Assembly: GCA_045537915.1 (NCBI GenBank)
Contig: JAZSQK010000017.1
Location: 1-24,592 of the forward strand
From: SFWF01 sp045537915
GTDB lineage: Bacteria > Bacillota > Clostridia > Oscillospirales > Acutalibacteraceae
Direction: 5' to 3'
Length of the DNA stretch: 24,592 bases
Below the pieces are notes generated by a model that was given only the letters and a program-made list of their open reading frames with translations, did no database searches and was not told where the DNA came from. The first letter of the stretch is position 1; every line of letters begins with the position of its first letter. Shown in pieces: positions 7,051 to 13,399 of the stretch. The translations under genes and the position numbers were made by a program.

Positions 7051-7388
7051 AGCGCCAGCACCCCCAGGTTCACGTCGCTGTAAGCCGGGAATTTCTCGCA
7101 CAGTTCCTTGACCAGCCTTCCGTCCTCGTCCTTCGTCCCGTCGAGCTGGAAGAAGTAGACAACGTTCTCGTCGTCGCCGACGCGGGCGGCCAGGACCAGG
7201 CCGATCTCCTTCCATCCCTCGATGTGGCGCTGCATGGCCTTCTTGTCGGTGCTGAAGCCGTTTAGAAGGTAGGTCTCGTACAGTTCCTTGTCCGTCAGGG
7301 CGTACCCTGCGAAGCGCTTGTAGCGCCTCGGTCCGAAAGCGAGGGCCTTCGCTCTCGCTACGTTATACATTCCTATGCTATTTTTCAT
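7047..7388 (-). CDS. Paralogue A of a tandem pair, first gene of the leftward operon (113 aa)
   Basis: Start ATG 7388 has a strong ribosome binding site, GGAGGAG, shortly upstream, and a TATA box about 60 bases away, so this gene has a real leader. The protein resembles the next gene (tandem duplication). It contains LTDKELYETYLLNGF and ENVVYFFQLDG. The TGA overlaps the next ATG. No family recognised. As the first gene of an 18-gene operon it may be an early regulator. Confidence 0.85.
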   Translation of the reverse strand: MKNSIGMYNVARAKALAFGPRRYKRFAGYALTDKELYETYLLNGFSTDKKAMQRHIEGWKEIGLVLAARVGDDENVVYFFQLDGTKDEDGRLVKELCEKFPAYSDVNLGVLAL

Positions 7389-7445
7389 GGAGTCTCCTCC
7401 GGTGCCGGGTTTCCTACGTCCGGCATAGTCACATCGTCGATGTTG

Positions 7446-7453
7446 TATAAAAA
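7446..7453 (-). promoter_or_regulatory. TATA box of the leftward operon
   Basis: On the minus strand it reads TTTTTATA, about 60 bases before ATG 7388. Initiation about 25 bases downstream would leave a leader of roughly 35 bases carrying the GGAGGAG ribosome binding site. Confidence 0.65.
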
Positions 7454-7635
7454 TTGTAGGACACACACACGACACACGCAGTAAGGGGTTTTTCGATTTC
7501 TTCAGCACCCTCCCACCCCTCTTAACTCCCCTACCCGCCCTTTGGGAATGGGAAGGGCCGGGGTTCAGCGTACATGACGTAGTAAGTTTCTTGTCTCGTA
7601 TAAAACATTTAAGTATCCTGGTAGCAACCCCGGAC

Positions 7636-7661
7636 GGGACCGCTTATAAAGCAGGTCTCCC
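7636..7661 (+). promoter_or_regulatory. TATA box flanked by inverted repeat (possible operator)
   Basis: GGGACCGC, TTATAAA, GC, A, GGTCTCCC: an imperfect inverted repeat centred on a TATA box. The GGGACCG motif recurs in the stem-loop just downstream and as a palindrome at 22642-22655, which suggests a shared protein-binding site. Confidence 0.45.
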
Positions 7662-7671
7662 ATCATGCCTC

Positions 7672-7714
7672 CGGGACCGCTGCGGAAGTCCCTTCCCGCT
7701 CGCTCACGGTCCCG
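7672..7714 (+). other. Two-part stem-loop
   Basis: CGGGACCG (7672-7679) pairs with CGGTCCCG (7707-7714). Inside, GCGGAAG pairs with CTT-CCGC with one bulged base and a 3-base loop. It begins about 25 bases after the TATA box at 7644, so it could be the 5' part of a short transcript, or a DNA replication or termination structure. Confidence 0.5.
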
Positions 7715-7921
7715 ATCCTTCTTCCGCGATCCCCGCGGGATGCGAATCTTTAATAAGGCGGTCCTCCATCTTCACTCAAGAGTTGATATTCGGGGGCGGG
7801 TGGTTTCCTACACTTCTAACCCGGTCGGCGTCGCTATTCCGCTGATTCCATCAGGACTCCCGTATGTGAACTTGGGAATCCGTTTCTGTGCACGTTTACC
7901 CTACCCTTTTCGTGTAAATCA

Positions 7922-7939
7922 GCCGCCTTTTTCGGCGGC
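7922..7939 (+). other. Hairpin with T-rich loop
   Basis: GCCGCC, loop TTTTTC, GGCGGC. A perfect 6-bp stem in the non-coding region; function unknown. Confidence 0.4.
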
Positions 7940-7972
7940 CTCCGGCGGACGGGATTCTTTATGTCCTCGGAG

Positions 7973-7988
7973 GCGGATGATCATCCGC
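7973..7988. promoter_or_regulatory. Perfect 16-base palindrome
   Basis: GCGGATGATCATCCGC is fully self-complementary. It lies about 100 bases before the TATA box of the leaderless gene at 8118. A dimeric regulator site is plausible; it also contains a TGATCA core. Confidence 0.5.
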
Positions 7989-8089
7989 GCGGAGTGGCCC
8001 CGTGCTCCTCGGCATGGGTCCCCGGCGTAACCTCCCGGCGGCCTGTGTCTTTCTTCTCCTATCCTGGTTCCGTCGCCGTCGGGAGTCCA

Positions 8090-8096
8090 TATATAA
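8090..8096 (+). promoter_or_regulatory. TATA box of a leaderless transcript
   Basis: TATATAA centred about 25 bases before ATG 8118, so the transcript should start at or next to the start codon, which decides the start of that gene. Confidence 0.7.
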
Positions 8097-8117
8097 GGCG
8101 TGGCCGATTTTTCACGC

Positions 8118-8300
8118 ATGATGGACCCTGACTATCCCATCGGGATCGCGGACGGCATCCTCACCCAGCTCGACTACCTCATGCGCCTCTCCGAGAAGTC
8201 GCCGGAGATGCGCCCCGACCTGCTCCAGAAGCTGCACGACGGCGTGAATGAATACAAGGCGGCCCTCACGGTGGACTTCTATGAATCCGTCAGAGTTTGA
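8118..8300 (+). CDS. Small helical hypothetical protein, leaderless (60 aa)
   Basis: The start is chosen from TATA spacing: ATG 8118 (or the adjacent ATG 8121); a GTG further upstream lies between TATA and the expected transcription start. Predicted as helical (ADGILTQLDYLMRLSEKS, PDLLQKLHDGVNEYKAAL). Ends in TGA, overlapping the next gene by 20 bases. No family recognised. Confidence 0.75.
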   Translation: MMDPDYPIGIADGILTQLDYLMRLSEKSPEMRPDLLQKLHDGVNEYKAALTVDFYESVRV

Positions 8301-8463
8301 GCTGTACGACGCCCCCGCGTCCGGATCGGTCGCGGACGTCTTCACGTGCCGCGTGTGCGGGCGCTTCTGCCAGTGCACGATCCTGGAGGGCCAGTCCTCC
8401 CCGTACTCGTGCCCCTGCGGGGAGGCGGCGGACTGGCGCCCGGTATACCGTCGGACGGTCTGA
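8281..8463 (+). CDS. Zinc-ribbon protein (60 aa)
   Basis: Contains FTCRVCGRFCQC and later YSCPCGEAADWRPVYR, a CxxC...CxC zinc-ribbon arrangement. It overlaps the preceding leaderless gene and is probably cotranscribed with it. TGA is followed at once by a short inverted repeat. Probably a small nucleic-acid-binding or transcription accessory factor. Confidence 0.75.
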   Translation: MNPSEFELYDAPASGSVADVFTCRVCGRFCQCTILEGQSSPYSCPCGEAADWRPVYRRTV

Positions 8464-8467
8464 ACCT

Positions 8468-8482
8468 TCAAAGTCTCTTTGA
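8468..8482. terminator. Inverted repeat between convergent genes
   Basis: TCAAAG, TCT, CTTTGA. It lies just after the zinc-ribbon stop and includes the stop codon of the convergent gene on the minus strand, so it could terminate in both directions. Short stem, modest support. Confidence 0.4.
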
Positions 8483-8632
8483 GTGCTTCAGGCAGAGCCG
8501 GAAGGCGATGACGCGGAGCCTATGCGCCTCGCAGGGGCGCACTTCCTTCCTGCTTTTTACGACGATGCTCACGTAGGGGAGCTATCCTATCCCATATGCG
8601 ATTAGGGCCCCGACGGCCTCGATGGGCCCCAT
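8468..8632 (-). CDS. Small hydrophobic/basic peptide with in-frame TAG (54 aa, hidden gene)
   Basis: ATG 8632 opens MGPIEAVGALIAYGIG, then TAG (8582-8584) at residue 17, then LPYVSIVVKSRKEVRP and a basic cysteine-containing C-terminus ending at TGA. The standard code hides it. It overlaps the last codons of the upstream membrane-protein gene. The N-terminal 25 residues could insert in a membrane. It belongs to the AbrB/membrane-protein operon. Confidence 0.6.
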
Positions 8633-8924
8633 CGTCTAACCCCTCAAGGAAAACGCCTTCCTTCAGCGCCTCCATCCTCGTTTCCAGACTCTTTATCCGG
8701 CGCTCCAGGTCGCACTTATCGTCATAGAGGCTCACGAATACCATCAGCATGAACAGCCATAGTGCGATGCCTACCATGCCTCCGACTCCGGCCGCCAGTT
8801 TTCCGGCCTCGTCCAGATCGTCCATCATGTGTCCGGCGGTGACGCAGGCCGTAATCATCATGGCCAGCAGGAAGACGTCTATCGCGGCGATCACGGCGAA
8901 TCTTAGGATCGCGCGACGGTTCAC
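8619..8924 (-). CDS. Two-helix membrane protein with coiled coil, ending at CGA (101 aa)
   Basis: GTG 8924 overlaps the upstream TGA (GTGA). Two membrane helices (FAVIAAIDVFLLAMMITACV and VGGMVGIALWLFMLMVFVSL) are followed by a coiled coil (KCDLERRIKSLETRMEALKE). The first in-frame CGA is at 8619-8621, 14 bases inside the next gene. If it is sense, the next in-frame stop is TAG 8520 after an arginine-rich tail, and if TAG is also sense the frame runs antisense across two genes. CGA termination gives the sensible length. Confidence 0.72.
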
Positions 8925-9172
8925 GCCTCCCCCTCCTCTACCAACTTCCTTATCTTCTCCGCGGCCCGCCTGCTCCTGTCCATCGACAGACGTGACGCTA
9001 TGATGAAGGCGGCGCCCGCGGCTATGAGCACGATGTGCTTCTCCAGGCCGCCTGTTGGCGCGATCACCAGCAGCGCGGAGGTCAGGAATCCGTACGCCAT
9101 CCCTATGAGGATGAACGGCATGATGTAGGCGTAGATCATCCTCATGACGGGGTCTTTTTCGTCTTCAGTCAT
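8921..9172 (-). CDS. Two-helix membrane protein (83 aa)
   Basis: Membrane helices IYAYIMPFILIGMAYGFLTS and HIVLIAAGAAFIIASRL, then a charged cytoplasmic tail (SRRAAEKIRKLVEEGEA). The ATG overlaps the upstream stop within ATGACTGA. Resembles its two neighbours in topology; function unknown. Confidence 0.8.
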   Translation of the reverse strand: MTEDEKDPVMRMIYAYIMPFILIGMAYGFLTSALLVIAPTGGLEKHIVLIAAGAAFIIASRLSMDRSRRAAEKIRKLVEEGEA

Positions 9173-9578
9173 ACTCCTTCCCCTCCTGGACCTTTTTGAA
9201 GACCTCCTCCTTCTCGTCGTTGGCCTTCTTCAGCGCCTCCCTCCCCTCGGCGTCGGCGAGAACGAAGAACGCCAGGCCGAACGCCAGCAGGCCGCCGCCT
9301 GTGAATGATATGAGCGTCATCCTCTCCGTGAAGTCGTAAAGGGTCTCGACGGCGCCCGCGTCCCCTTCGAGGATCATCTGCCCCAGGAGCCTGACGCCAC
9401 TCCCGTTCCCGAATATCGGGAGCCCTGCGAGGAGGTTCGTTACCCATCCGCCGACTATCACGACGCCGAGCGCCGCCGCGAACATTACCGCCGCTTTTTT
9501 AATGTAGGGCAGTTGCGCCTCATATCTGATCTTCTTCCCCTCGGCGTAGGTGAGCCGGCAGCGGTCATCGGAAGCCAT
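9165..9578 (-). CDS. Two-helix membrane protein with charged tail (137 aa)
   Basis: A charged N-terminus, helix KKAAVMFAAALGVVIVGGWV, an external loop of about 50 residues, a second helix FTGGGLLAFGLAFFVLA, and a lysine/glutamate-rich tail (REALKKANDEKEEVFKKVQE). Its start overlaps the end of the AbrB gene by 14 bases. Possibly a membrane-remodelling, exit or superinfection function; not recognised. Confidence 0.8.
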   Translation of the reverse strand: MASDDRCRLTYAEGKKIRYEAQLPYIKKAAVMFAAALGVVIVGGWVTNLLAGLPIFGNGSGVRLLGQMILEGDAGAVETLYDFTERMTLISFTGGGLLAFGLAFFVLADAEGREALKKANDEKEEVFKKVQEGKEYD

Positions 9579-9765
9579 CCTCGCCGGTCTCCTTCTGGTC
9601 GTCGCGGATCACCCTGATCTTCACCAGGAGCTTCGTGCCGGGACGGATGTTCTTCTCCTTCCTCATGCCTATGGGGATGGTGATCCCGACCGAGCGCCCT
9701 CCGACGGTCCTCGCCCTCGTGACGTATCTCTCCGAATCGTATTCGTAGGTGACAGGTTCTGCCAT
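9565..9765 (-). CDS. AbrB/SpoVT-like DNA-binding protein (66 aa)
   Basis: Residues 13-50 match the swapped-hairpin AbrB fold: RARTVGGRSVGITIPIGMR, then NIRPGTKLLVKIRVI. Members bind DNA as dimers and act as regulators or antitoxins. A TATA box about 23 bases upstream suggests a leaderless mRNA. As the first gene of the membrane-protein operon it probably autoregulates the divergent promoter region next to it. Confidence 0.85.
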   Translation of the reverse strand: MAEPVTYEYDSERYVTRARTVGGRSVGITIPIGMRKEKNIRPGTKLLVKIRVIRDDQKETGEDGFR

Positions 9766-9783
9766 GCCTTCCCATCGGAGTCC

Positions 9784-9792
9784 TTTATATAT
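9784..9792. promoter_or_regulatory. Shared TATA element for divergent leaderless transcripts
   Basis: TTTATATAT is near-symmetric. On the minus strand it lies about 23 bases before ATG 9765. On the plus strand it lies about 30 bases before ATG 9819. One box could serve both directions, or only the AbrB gene. Confidence 0.55.
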
Positions 9793-9818
9793 GAGACATT
9801 CCGACCACGGTGGTTATC

Positions 9819-9989
9819 ATGAATTGCGAATGGATTGCGCTAAGACTACTGGGTAATGGCACGGATGCCGATGACGACGGACCACCGACGGACCACCCGG
9901 CAGTGTCCGGAATCGGTCTGGAAATTACCGAAATGACGTCAGGAATTACTGAAATTCCCGTTTTTCCGTGCGTTTTTCCGCCGCCGTGA
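9819..9989 (+). CDS. Possible small protein (56 aa), weak
   Basis: Begins MNCEWIALRLLGNGTDADDD and ends in a proline-rich segment at TGA. Codon third positions are less G/C-biased than in neighbours. The middle (DGPPTDHPAV) shares the DNA string CGACGGACCACC with the repeated 3' module near 12790, so part of this frame may be a regulatory repeat and not coding sequence. Contains two imperfect copies of a GGAAATTAC-GAAAT motif. Low confidence. Confidence 0.35.
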   Translation: MNCEWIALRLLGNGTDADDDGPPTDHPAVSGIGLEITEMTSGITEIPVFPCVFPPP

Positions 9990-9997
9990 GCCCTCCC

Positions 9998-10005
9998 TTA
10001 TAGTA
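9998..10005 (+). promoter_or_regulatory. TATA box of the ATPase operon
   Basis: TTATAGTA, 20-25 bases before 10022. An ATG there opens a frame with CGA as fifth codon and non-coding-like third positions. Coding character begins at ATG 10076, so the leader is probably about 50 bases. Confidence 0.5.
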
Positions 10006-10075
10006 CAATAGTTAGTAGCCGATGGCCGCCCCCCGAACGGGAGACTTTATGACCTGTCGAAGCGGATTGGCTTGC

Positions 10076-10324
10076 ATGGAGGATTTGACGCTTCTGATGC
10101 TGCTCGCGTGCATCGCATACGGCGGAGCCGTGTTCCTTTACAGGAAGGCGGACTCGCGCGCCTACTCCCTGGCGATGGTGTTTTCCGTGGTCGCCGTCGG
10201 CGCCGTCGTGACCGACCCGGCCTTCGTCGGCTCCCCCGGCCCGTCCCTGGCCCTCGGGATCGTCGCGCCGGTCGCGGTCATGATCTACTCGATAGGCGGG
10301 ATGCTCCTGGGGAGGCGGTCCCGA
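10076..10324 (+). CDS. Hydrophobic membrane protein ending at CGATG (82 aa)
   Basis: Three hydrophobic stretches: TLLMLLACIAYGGAVFLY, SLAMVFSVVAVGAVV and ALGIVAPVAVMIYSIGGML. The first CGA in frame from ATG 10076 is at 10322-10324, sharing its A with the next ATG. With CGA as arginine, 33 more codons of arginine/proline/tryptophan-rich sequence overlap the next gene. ATG 10022 and 10049 lie upstream in frame but are followed by CGA codons at 10034 and 10058 and by poor codon bias, so I reject them. Probably a virion or assembly membrane protein. Confidence 0.75.
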
Positions 10325-10683
10325 TGGCGACGCGCAAGCCGGCCACCGACATGCTGGCCGACCCGTTCCGCTTCAACCCGTCGGGCCCGGACCCGCCCGT
10401 GGCCAAGGGGATGGGCTACCTGACCAAGACGGACGGCGTTTCGCTGGAGATCCTTACGAGGACGAACCGCGAGATAGTGTTCGCCATCGCCGCCGGGTCC
10501 GCGTTCGCGTTGCGCTACAACTCGCCGTTCATCAAGAACAAGGTGGAGCAGGTCGAGAGGCTGGCCATAAGCGCGGGAGGCCAGGGCAGGCAGGAGATCA
10601 TACAGGTCGTCCAGGCCGGCGGCCAGCTCCCGGACACCTACTACGAGGGCACCGGGGCCAACGCGGACTACGTGGTGGAGCGA
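10324..10683 (+). CDS. Hypothetical soluble protein ending at CGATG (119 aa)
   Basis: The ATG sits in the CGATG of the previous gene. Contains LTKTDGVSLEILTRTNREIV, IAAGSAFALRYNSPFIKNKV, and a glycine/glutamine-rich C-terminal part (SAGGQGRQEIIQVVQAGGQ). The frame meets CGA at 10681-10683, overlapping the ATPase ATG; otherwise it would extend 15 codons to TGA 10729. Conserved position before the ATPase suggests a partner in assembly. Family unknown. Confidence 0.78.
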
Positions 10684-11423
10684 TGGCCGAGCCTCCTGGG
10701 ACGCTGGTTTACAACCCCCTGCTGGACGTGAGGCTCCACCGCCTCCGCTGGTCCGTCGTGGACTCCCCTCCCCTCCCGATCTACTCCGACCTGATGGAAG
10801 GCTTCGCCAAGGTGCTCCAGAAGCGCATCAAGTCGAACTACCAGAACGTCGTCGGGGTGATCGGCGGGACGGGAAGCGGGAAGTCCTCGTGGGCCCTCCA
10901 GGAGTGCTGCCTGGTGGACCCCATATTCAAGCTGGAGGGCAACTACATCTACGACACCTCCGACTTGGCTTCCAAGCTCTCCCAGCCCAAGGGCGCCACT
11001 TCGCCGGTCAACTTCTTCGACGAGGGCTCCGTGATCCTCAACAGCTCCCGCCATTCCACCAAGCAGTCGACCGACATAGTGGTGCTTTTCGACACGATGC
11101 GGTCGAGGGGCATGACGAGCTTCATCTGCATACCGGAGCTCCGCTCCCTGAACAACCGCATCAGGGAGGACCACCTGAACTACCTGGTGGTGTGCGGGGA
11201 GAAGGCTCCGGACCCGGCGTACCAGCGCCGCGGGTTCTTCAAGCTGTTCATGAGGACGAGGCCGTCCACCTTCTCGAACTCCGTCTTCTGGAAGCCCGTC
11301 GGGTGGGGCATCTACAAGCCTTTGAAGCCGAAGCTGGACGCGGAGTACCAGGAATACAAGCGCAGGGCCCAGGACAGGCTCCTGGACGACTTCTACGAGC
11401 GCAACGCCGCAGGGGAGGCGTGA
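10683..11423 (+). CDS. P-loop ATPase, probable viral packaging/assembly ATPase (246 aa)
   Basis: Walker A GGTGSGKSS at about 61-69 and Walker B VNFFDEGSV at about 109-117, followed by SFICIPELRSLNNRIREDHL. This fits FtsK/HerA- or Zot-like ATPases used for genome packaging or virion assembly in archaeal viruses. The N-terminal 50 residues lack a membrane helix. Starts in CGATG and ends in TGA, 4 bases before the next ATG. There are no in-frame CGA codons although arginine is common (AGG, CGC). It is the best single hallmark that the element is viral or conjugative. Confidence 0.88.
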   Translation: MAEPPGTLVYNPLLDVRLHRLRWSVVDSPPLPIYSDLMEGFAKVLQKRIKSNYQNVVGVIGGTGSGKSSWALQECCLVDPIFKLEGNYIYDTSDLASKLSQPKGATSPVNFFDEGSVILNSSRHSTKQSTDIVVLFDTMRSRGMTSFICIPELRSLNNRIREDHLNYLVVCGEKAPDPAYQRRGFFKLFMRTRPSTFSNSVFWKPVGWGIYKPLKPKLDAEYQEYKRRAQDRLLDDFYERNAAGEA

Positions 11424-11427
11424 GAGA

Positions 11428-11595
11428 ATGCAGTGCATAGTCATAGGAAACAATCGGGTCGAGTGCAACGAGATACGCAGGAAGGATTACGACAAGCGCT
11501 TCTTCGCCAGGAGGCGCCAGCTCTACAAGATGGACCCAGGCGGGCTCGTCCGCATGAGGGTGATCGGCAAGGACGGGAAGGAGCGGGAGTCGTAG
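11428..11595 (+). CDS. Small basic protein ending at, or read through, TAG (55 aa)
   Basis: MQCIVIGNNRVECNEIRRKD, then a basic stretch (KRFFARRRQLYK) and VRMRVIGKDGKERES before TAG 11593-11595. The frame continues without a break into the next gene (ATG 11605), so TAG as sense would fuse the two. However GGAGGT sits just before ATG 11605, typical of a separate start. This is the one TAG in the window whose role is ambiguous: stop, or pyrrolysine in a fusion of about 137 residues. Confidence 0.65.
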   Translation: MQCIVIGNNRVECNEIRRKDYDKRFFARRRQLYKMDPGGLVRMRVIGKDGKERES

Positions 11596-11604
11596 GAGGT
11601 CACG

Positions 11605-11841
11605 ATGTACCAGGAGGGCTCCAGCACGCCATACGACGTGATCCAGCACGTCGAGTACTACCAGGAGGACGTCCTCCCGGAGCTGGACCTGGAGCGCGAC
11701 GTGGTTTCCGAGTGGGGGGTCCAGAAGAAGACGCTCATGCAGACGGTGTCCGGCGCATACGACGCCATCTACCCGTTCATCGGCGTCGCCGTGGTCGGGG
11801 CCATCCTGGTCTACGCCTTCCTCACGTCGGGAGGGAGCCGA
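11605..11841 (+). CDS. Tail-anchored membrane protein ending at CGATG (78 aa)
   Basis: An acidic N-terminal domain (VEYYQEDVLPELDLERDVVS) and one C-terminal membrane helix (YPFIGVAVVGAILVYAFLTS) followed by GGS. CGA at 11839-11841 follows at once and overlaps the next ATG. With CGA as arginine, 36 more codons of serine/arginine-rich sequence would follow the membrane anchor. Preceded by GGAGGT. Virion assembly or structural role likely from position. Confidence 0.78.
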
Positions 11842-12380
11842 TGGAGGAGATCGCGCCGCCTGGAGGGGTCCCGGAGGAGGACCCCGGATACGTGGACGCG
11901 GAGTTCGAGGTCAGGAAGGACCCGCTCCGCTACCGCCTTTTCCCCTTCCTGAAGCGCCGCAGGGCCAAGAAGGAGGGGAGGGTGACGTACTGGACGTTCT
12001 CGCGGATCGAGACGGACTACGGCGTCGGCATCGAGTACGAGGCTCGGGAGAGGGAGTGCAAGCGCTCCGACCTTCCGCGGGCGGCGGTCCATATCACAGG
12101 CATGAAGGGCGTCTACTGCCTCGTCGACATGGACCCCATCTATCCGGAGTACGCCGACCCAGACGCGGAGAGGGACGAGAACGGGAACTTCGTGCGCCCC
12201 CACAACTACTTCGACGCCTTCGGCTACTACAAGTATTTCACGGACCAGCGCATCAAGAAGGGATACGACGCCCTGGGGAGGATGGACCGCTTCAAGAAGC
12301 CGATAGAATGGCAGAAGCTCGTCCTGGCGGGGGTCGCCGCGGTGGTCGCGCTGGCGGTCTTCATGGCCTTCATGGGGCGA
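11841..12380 (+). CDS. Tail-anchored membrane protein (179 aa), ends at CGA
   Basis: Soluble N-terminal 150 residues rich in Tyr and charge (RVTYWTFSRIETDYGVGIEY; MKGVYCLVDMDPIYPEYADP). The C-terminal membrane helix WQKLVLAGVAAVVALAVFMA is followed by FMG. CGA at 12378-12380 is the first in 180 codons and stands 4 bases before the next ATG; a TAA also follows five codons later. Either stop gives nearly the same protein. Probably an inner virion or assembly protein coupled to the ATPase. Confidence 0.8.
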
Positions 12381-12384
12381 TGCG

Positions 12385-12792
12385 ATGCTGGACAATCTTA
12401 AGAAGAAGGTGATGGACTCGCTGGACGAGGCCACGGTGGAACGCATCAGGGATCAGACGGCGCTCCGGCTCCGCTCCGACCCGCGCATCCTCGCGCGCTG
12501 GATGGGCTACTGCGGGGTGGACAAGGCGGAGGACATAGACTACGACGATCCGTGCGTCTACATCGAGTGGCGCGCATGCGACCCCTCCATACTGGAGTTG
12601 AGCGACGACCCGGACGCCTTCGTCGAGGCGACGGGGTGCGACAGGGAGACGTTCCTGCGCCATTTCTGGTCGAGGTCCGACGACCATTAGCTCGGAACCC
12701 CGGAGGAGCGGAAGCGCGACTTCAGGAAGGCCGCGCTTTCGTCCGTCAACCCCGTCAGCCGCGTCCGCAGGCGCCGCAAGGGGTCCGTGCGA
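12385..12792 (+). CDS. Acidic/basic two-part protein with in-frame TAG, ends at CGA (135 aa)
   Basis: MLDNLKKKVMDSLDEATVER opens an acidic domain up to DDH, then TAG (12688-12690, residue 102), then a basic tail (GTPEERKRDFRKAALSSVNP, RVRRRRKGSV). Third positions stay G/C-rich across the TAG. The first in-frame CGA (12790-12792) begins the repeated 3' hairpin module, as in two other genes. The arginine-rich tail may bind nucleic acid. The TAG separates the two differently charged halves. Confidence 0.72.
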
Positions 12793-12833
12793 CGGACCAC
12801 CCAGGGGTAGACGTGGATTGCCTAATTAAATAA
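12790..12833 (+). promoter_or_regulatory. 3'-end/promoter module, copy 1 (diverged)
   Basis: Begins CGACGGACCACCC, then AGGGGTAG, ACGTGGATTGC, and CTAATTAAATAA. The 5' half matches copies 2 and 3, but the 3' hairpin arm is replaced by the TATA box TTAAATAA, 20 bases before ATG 12849. It links the end of the assembly operon to the capsid-like genes. Confidence 0.7.
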
Positions 12834-12848
12834 CCTCCCCCCGTGGTG

Positions 12849-13100
12849 ATGGATAGCATGGATGACGATGCAGTGGATAAGGTCGTGACTATCTCTTTAG
12901 CCGCGGCCCTCGGAGCCATTCTGGTTTCCGCGCTGGTCATCCCGGTCTTCAACGACATGCTTACGGGGCTGACGTCCTCCGCCTACGGCGGAATCGACAA
13001 CCTGGATACGGTCAAGACGCTTCTCGGCATAGTGCTGATCATCGTCGTGGTCGCCTTCATCATAGCCATCGTCCGCGGTGGATTGAGGACCAACAGATGA
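12849..13100 (+). CDS. Small two-helix membrane protein, putative capsid protein (83 aa)
   Basis: Hydrophobic hairpin: helix VVTISLAAALGAILVSALVI ending in P, an external loop of about 30 residues (LTSSAYGGIDNLDTVK), and helix LLGIVLIIVVVAFIIAIVRG. Small proteins with two long hydrophobic helices are the major capsid proteins of spindle-shaped archaeal viruses, so this is a structural candidate. TATA 20 bases before the ATG indicates a nearly leaderless, strongly placed start. Related in layout to the next gene. Confidence 0.8.
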   Translation: MDSMDDDAVDKVVTISLAAALGAILVSALVIPVFNDMLTGLTSSAYGGIDNLDTVKTLLGIVLIIVVVAFIIAIVRGGLRTNR

Positions 13101-13118
13101 ACCAATGGAGGTTAAGAA

Positions 13119-13337
13119 ATGGCAGTTGAGTCGTTCAGCAAAGTAGCTATGGAAGTCGTCGTGGCCATTATCCTCCTCTGCGCGGTCGCACTGCCTATCA
13201 TCGGCAGCATGACCGTCCCGGAGGGTATCGCCAACGGAGACATCATCTCTACCCTTATAGGCATCATCCCGGTCCTGCTCGCGGTCGCGATCATCCTGGG
13301 AGTCGTCTACGCCGTCATCACCCGCCGCAGCAACTGA
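13119..13337 (+). CDS. Small two-helix membrane protein, putative major capsid protein (72 aa)
   Basis: GGAGG with 7-base spacing precedes the ATG. Helix 1 EVVVAIILLCAVALPIIGSM and helix 2 TLIGIIPVLLAVAIILGVVY, linked by about 15 residues, end in RRSN. The PIIGSM and IIPV motifs recur in the large proteins at 19230 and 20312 at the same topological places. Followed by a stable hairpin, as expected for an abundant structural protein. Confidence 0.82.
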   Translation: MAVESFSKVAMEVVVAIILLCAVALPIIGSMTVPEGIANGDIISTLIGIIPVLLAVAIILGVVYAVITRRSN

Positions 13338-13348
13338 CGGTCAAAAAC

Positions 13349-13366
13349 GCCGGGGCCATCCCCGGC
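13349..13366 (+). terminator. GC-rich hairpin after the capsid-like genes
   Basis: GCCGGGG, loop CCAT, CCCCGGC. No long U tract follows. It could partially terminate transcription or protect the 3' end, giving more capsid mRNA than downstream mRNA. Confidence 0.6.
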
Positions 13367-13399
13367 TAAACATTTTCCAAGGGCGGCGGAGGATACACC

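Larger units (their letters stand above)
7389..8089. other. Non-coding region of about 700 bp, candidate origin or regulatory hub
   Basis: No coding frame with the element's G/C-rich third-position pattern is visible on either strand; longer open frames contain CGA codons and arginine/serine-rich sequence. It holds TATA-like boxes at 7599-7605 (TATAAAA), 7644-7650 (TTATAAA) and 7749-7756 (TTTAATAA), a 43-base stem-loop, a perfect 16-base palindrome and other hairpins. It separates the leftward operon from rightward genes. I saw no tRNA. It is the best candidate for a replication origin or small RNA genes, but no iterons prove it. Confidence 0.6.

Noticed and set aside
6118..7215. A single open frame of 365 codons on the minus strand
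   Set aside because: Its middle is arginine/glycine-rich shadow sequence. It joins the end of one real gene to a tiny cysteine-rich gene only because the CGA at 6664 is counted as sense.
7665..8030. Open frame of about 120 codons in the non-coding region
   Set aside because: Arginine/serine-rich, contains CGA, no third-position bias and no ribosome binding site.
7389..8117. tRNA genes
   Set aside because: Stem-loops are present, but no arrangement of acceptor, anticodon and T arms with a T-loop consensus could be built on either strand.
7919..8119. Minus-strand open frame of 66 codons ahead of the leaderless gene
   Set aside because: Contains in-frame CGA and overlaps the TATA box of the gene at 8118; no start signals.
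10022..10075. N-terminal extension of the hydrophobic protein from ATG 10022
   Set aside because: It contains CGA at 10034 and 10058, and third positions lack the G/C bias of the gene. I note it as the only place where a plausible TATA-spaced start would put CGA inside a gene.
10072..10731. A longer frame upstream of and including the gene at 10324
   Set aside because: The upstream part is an out-of-frame reading of the hydrophobic protein at 10076; codon bias changes at the CGATG.
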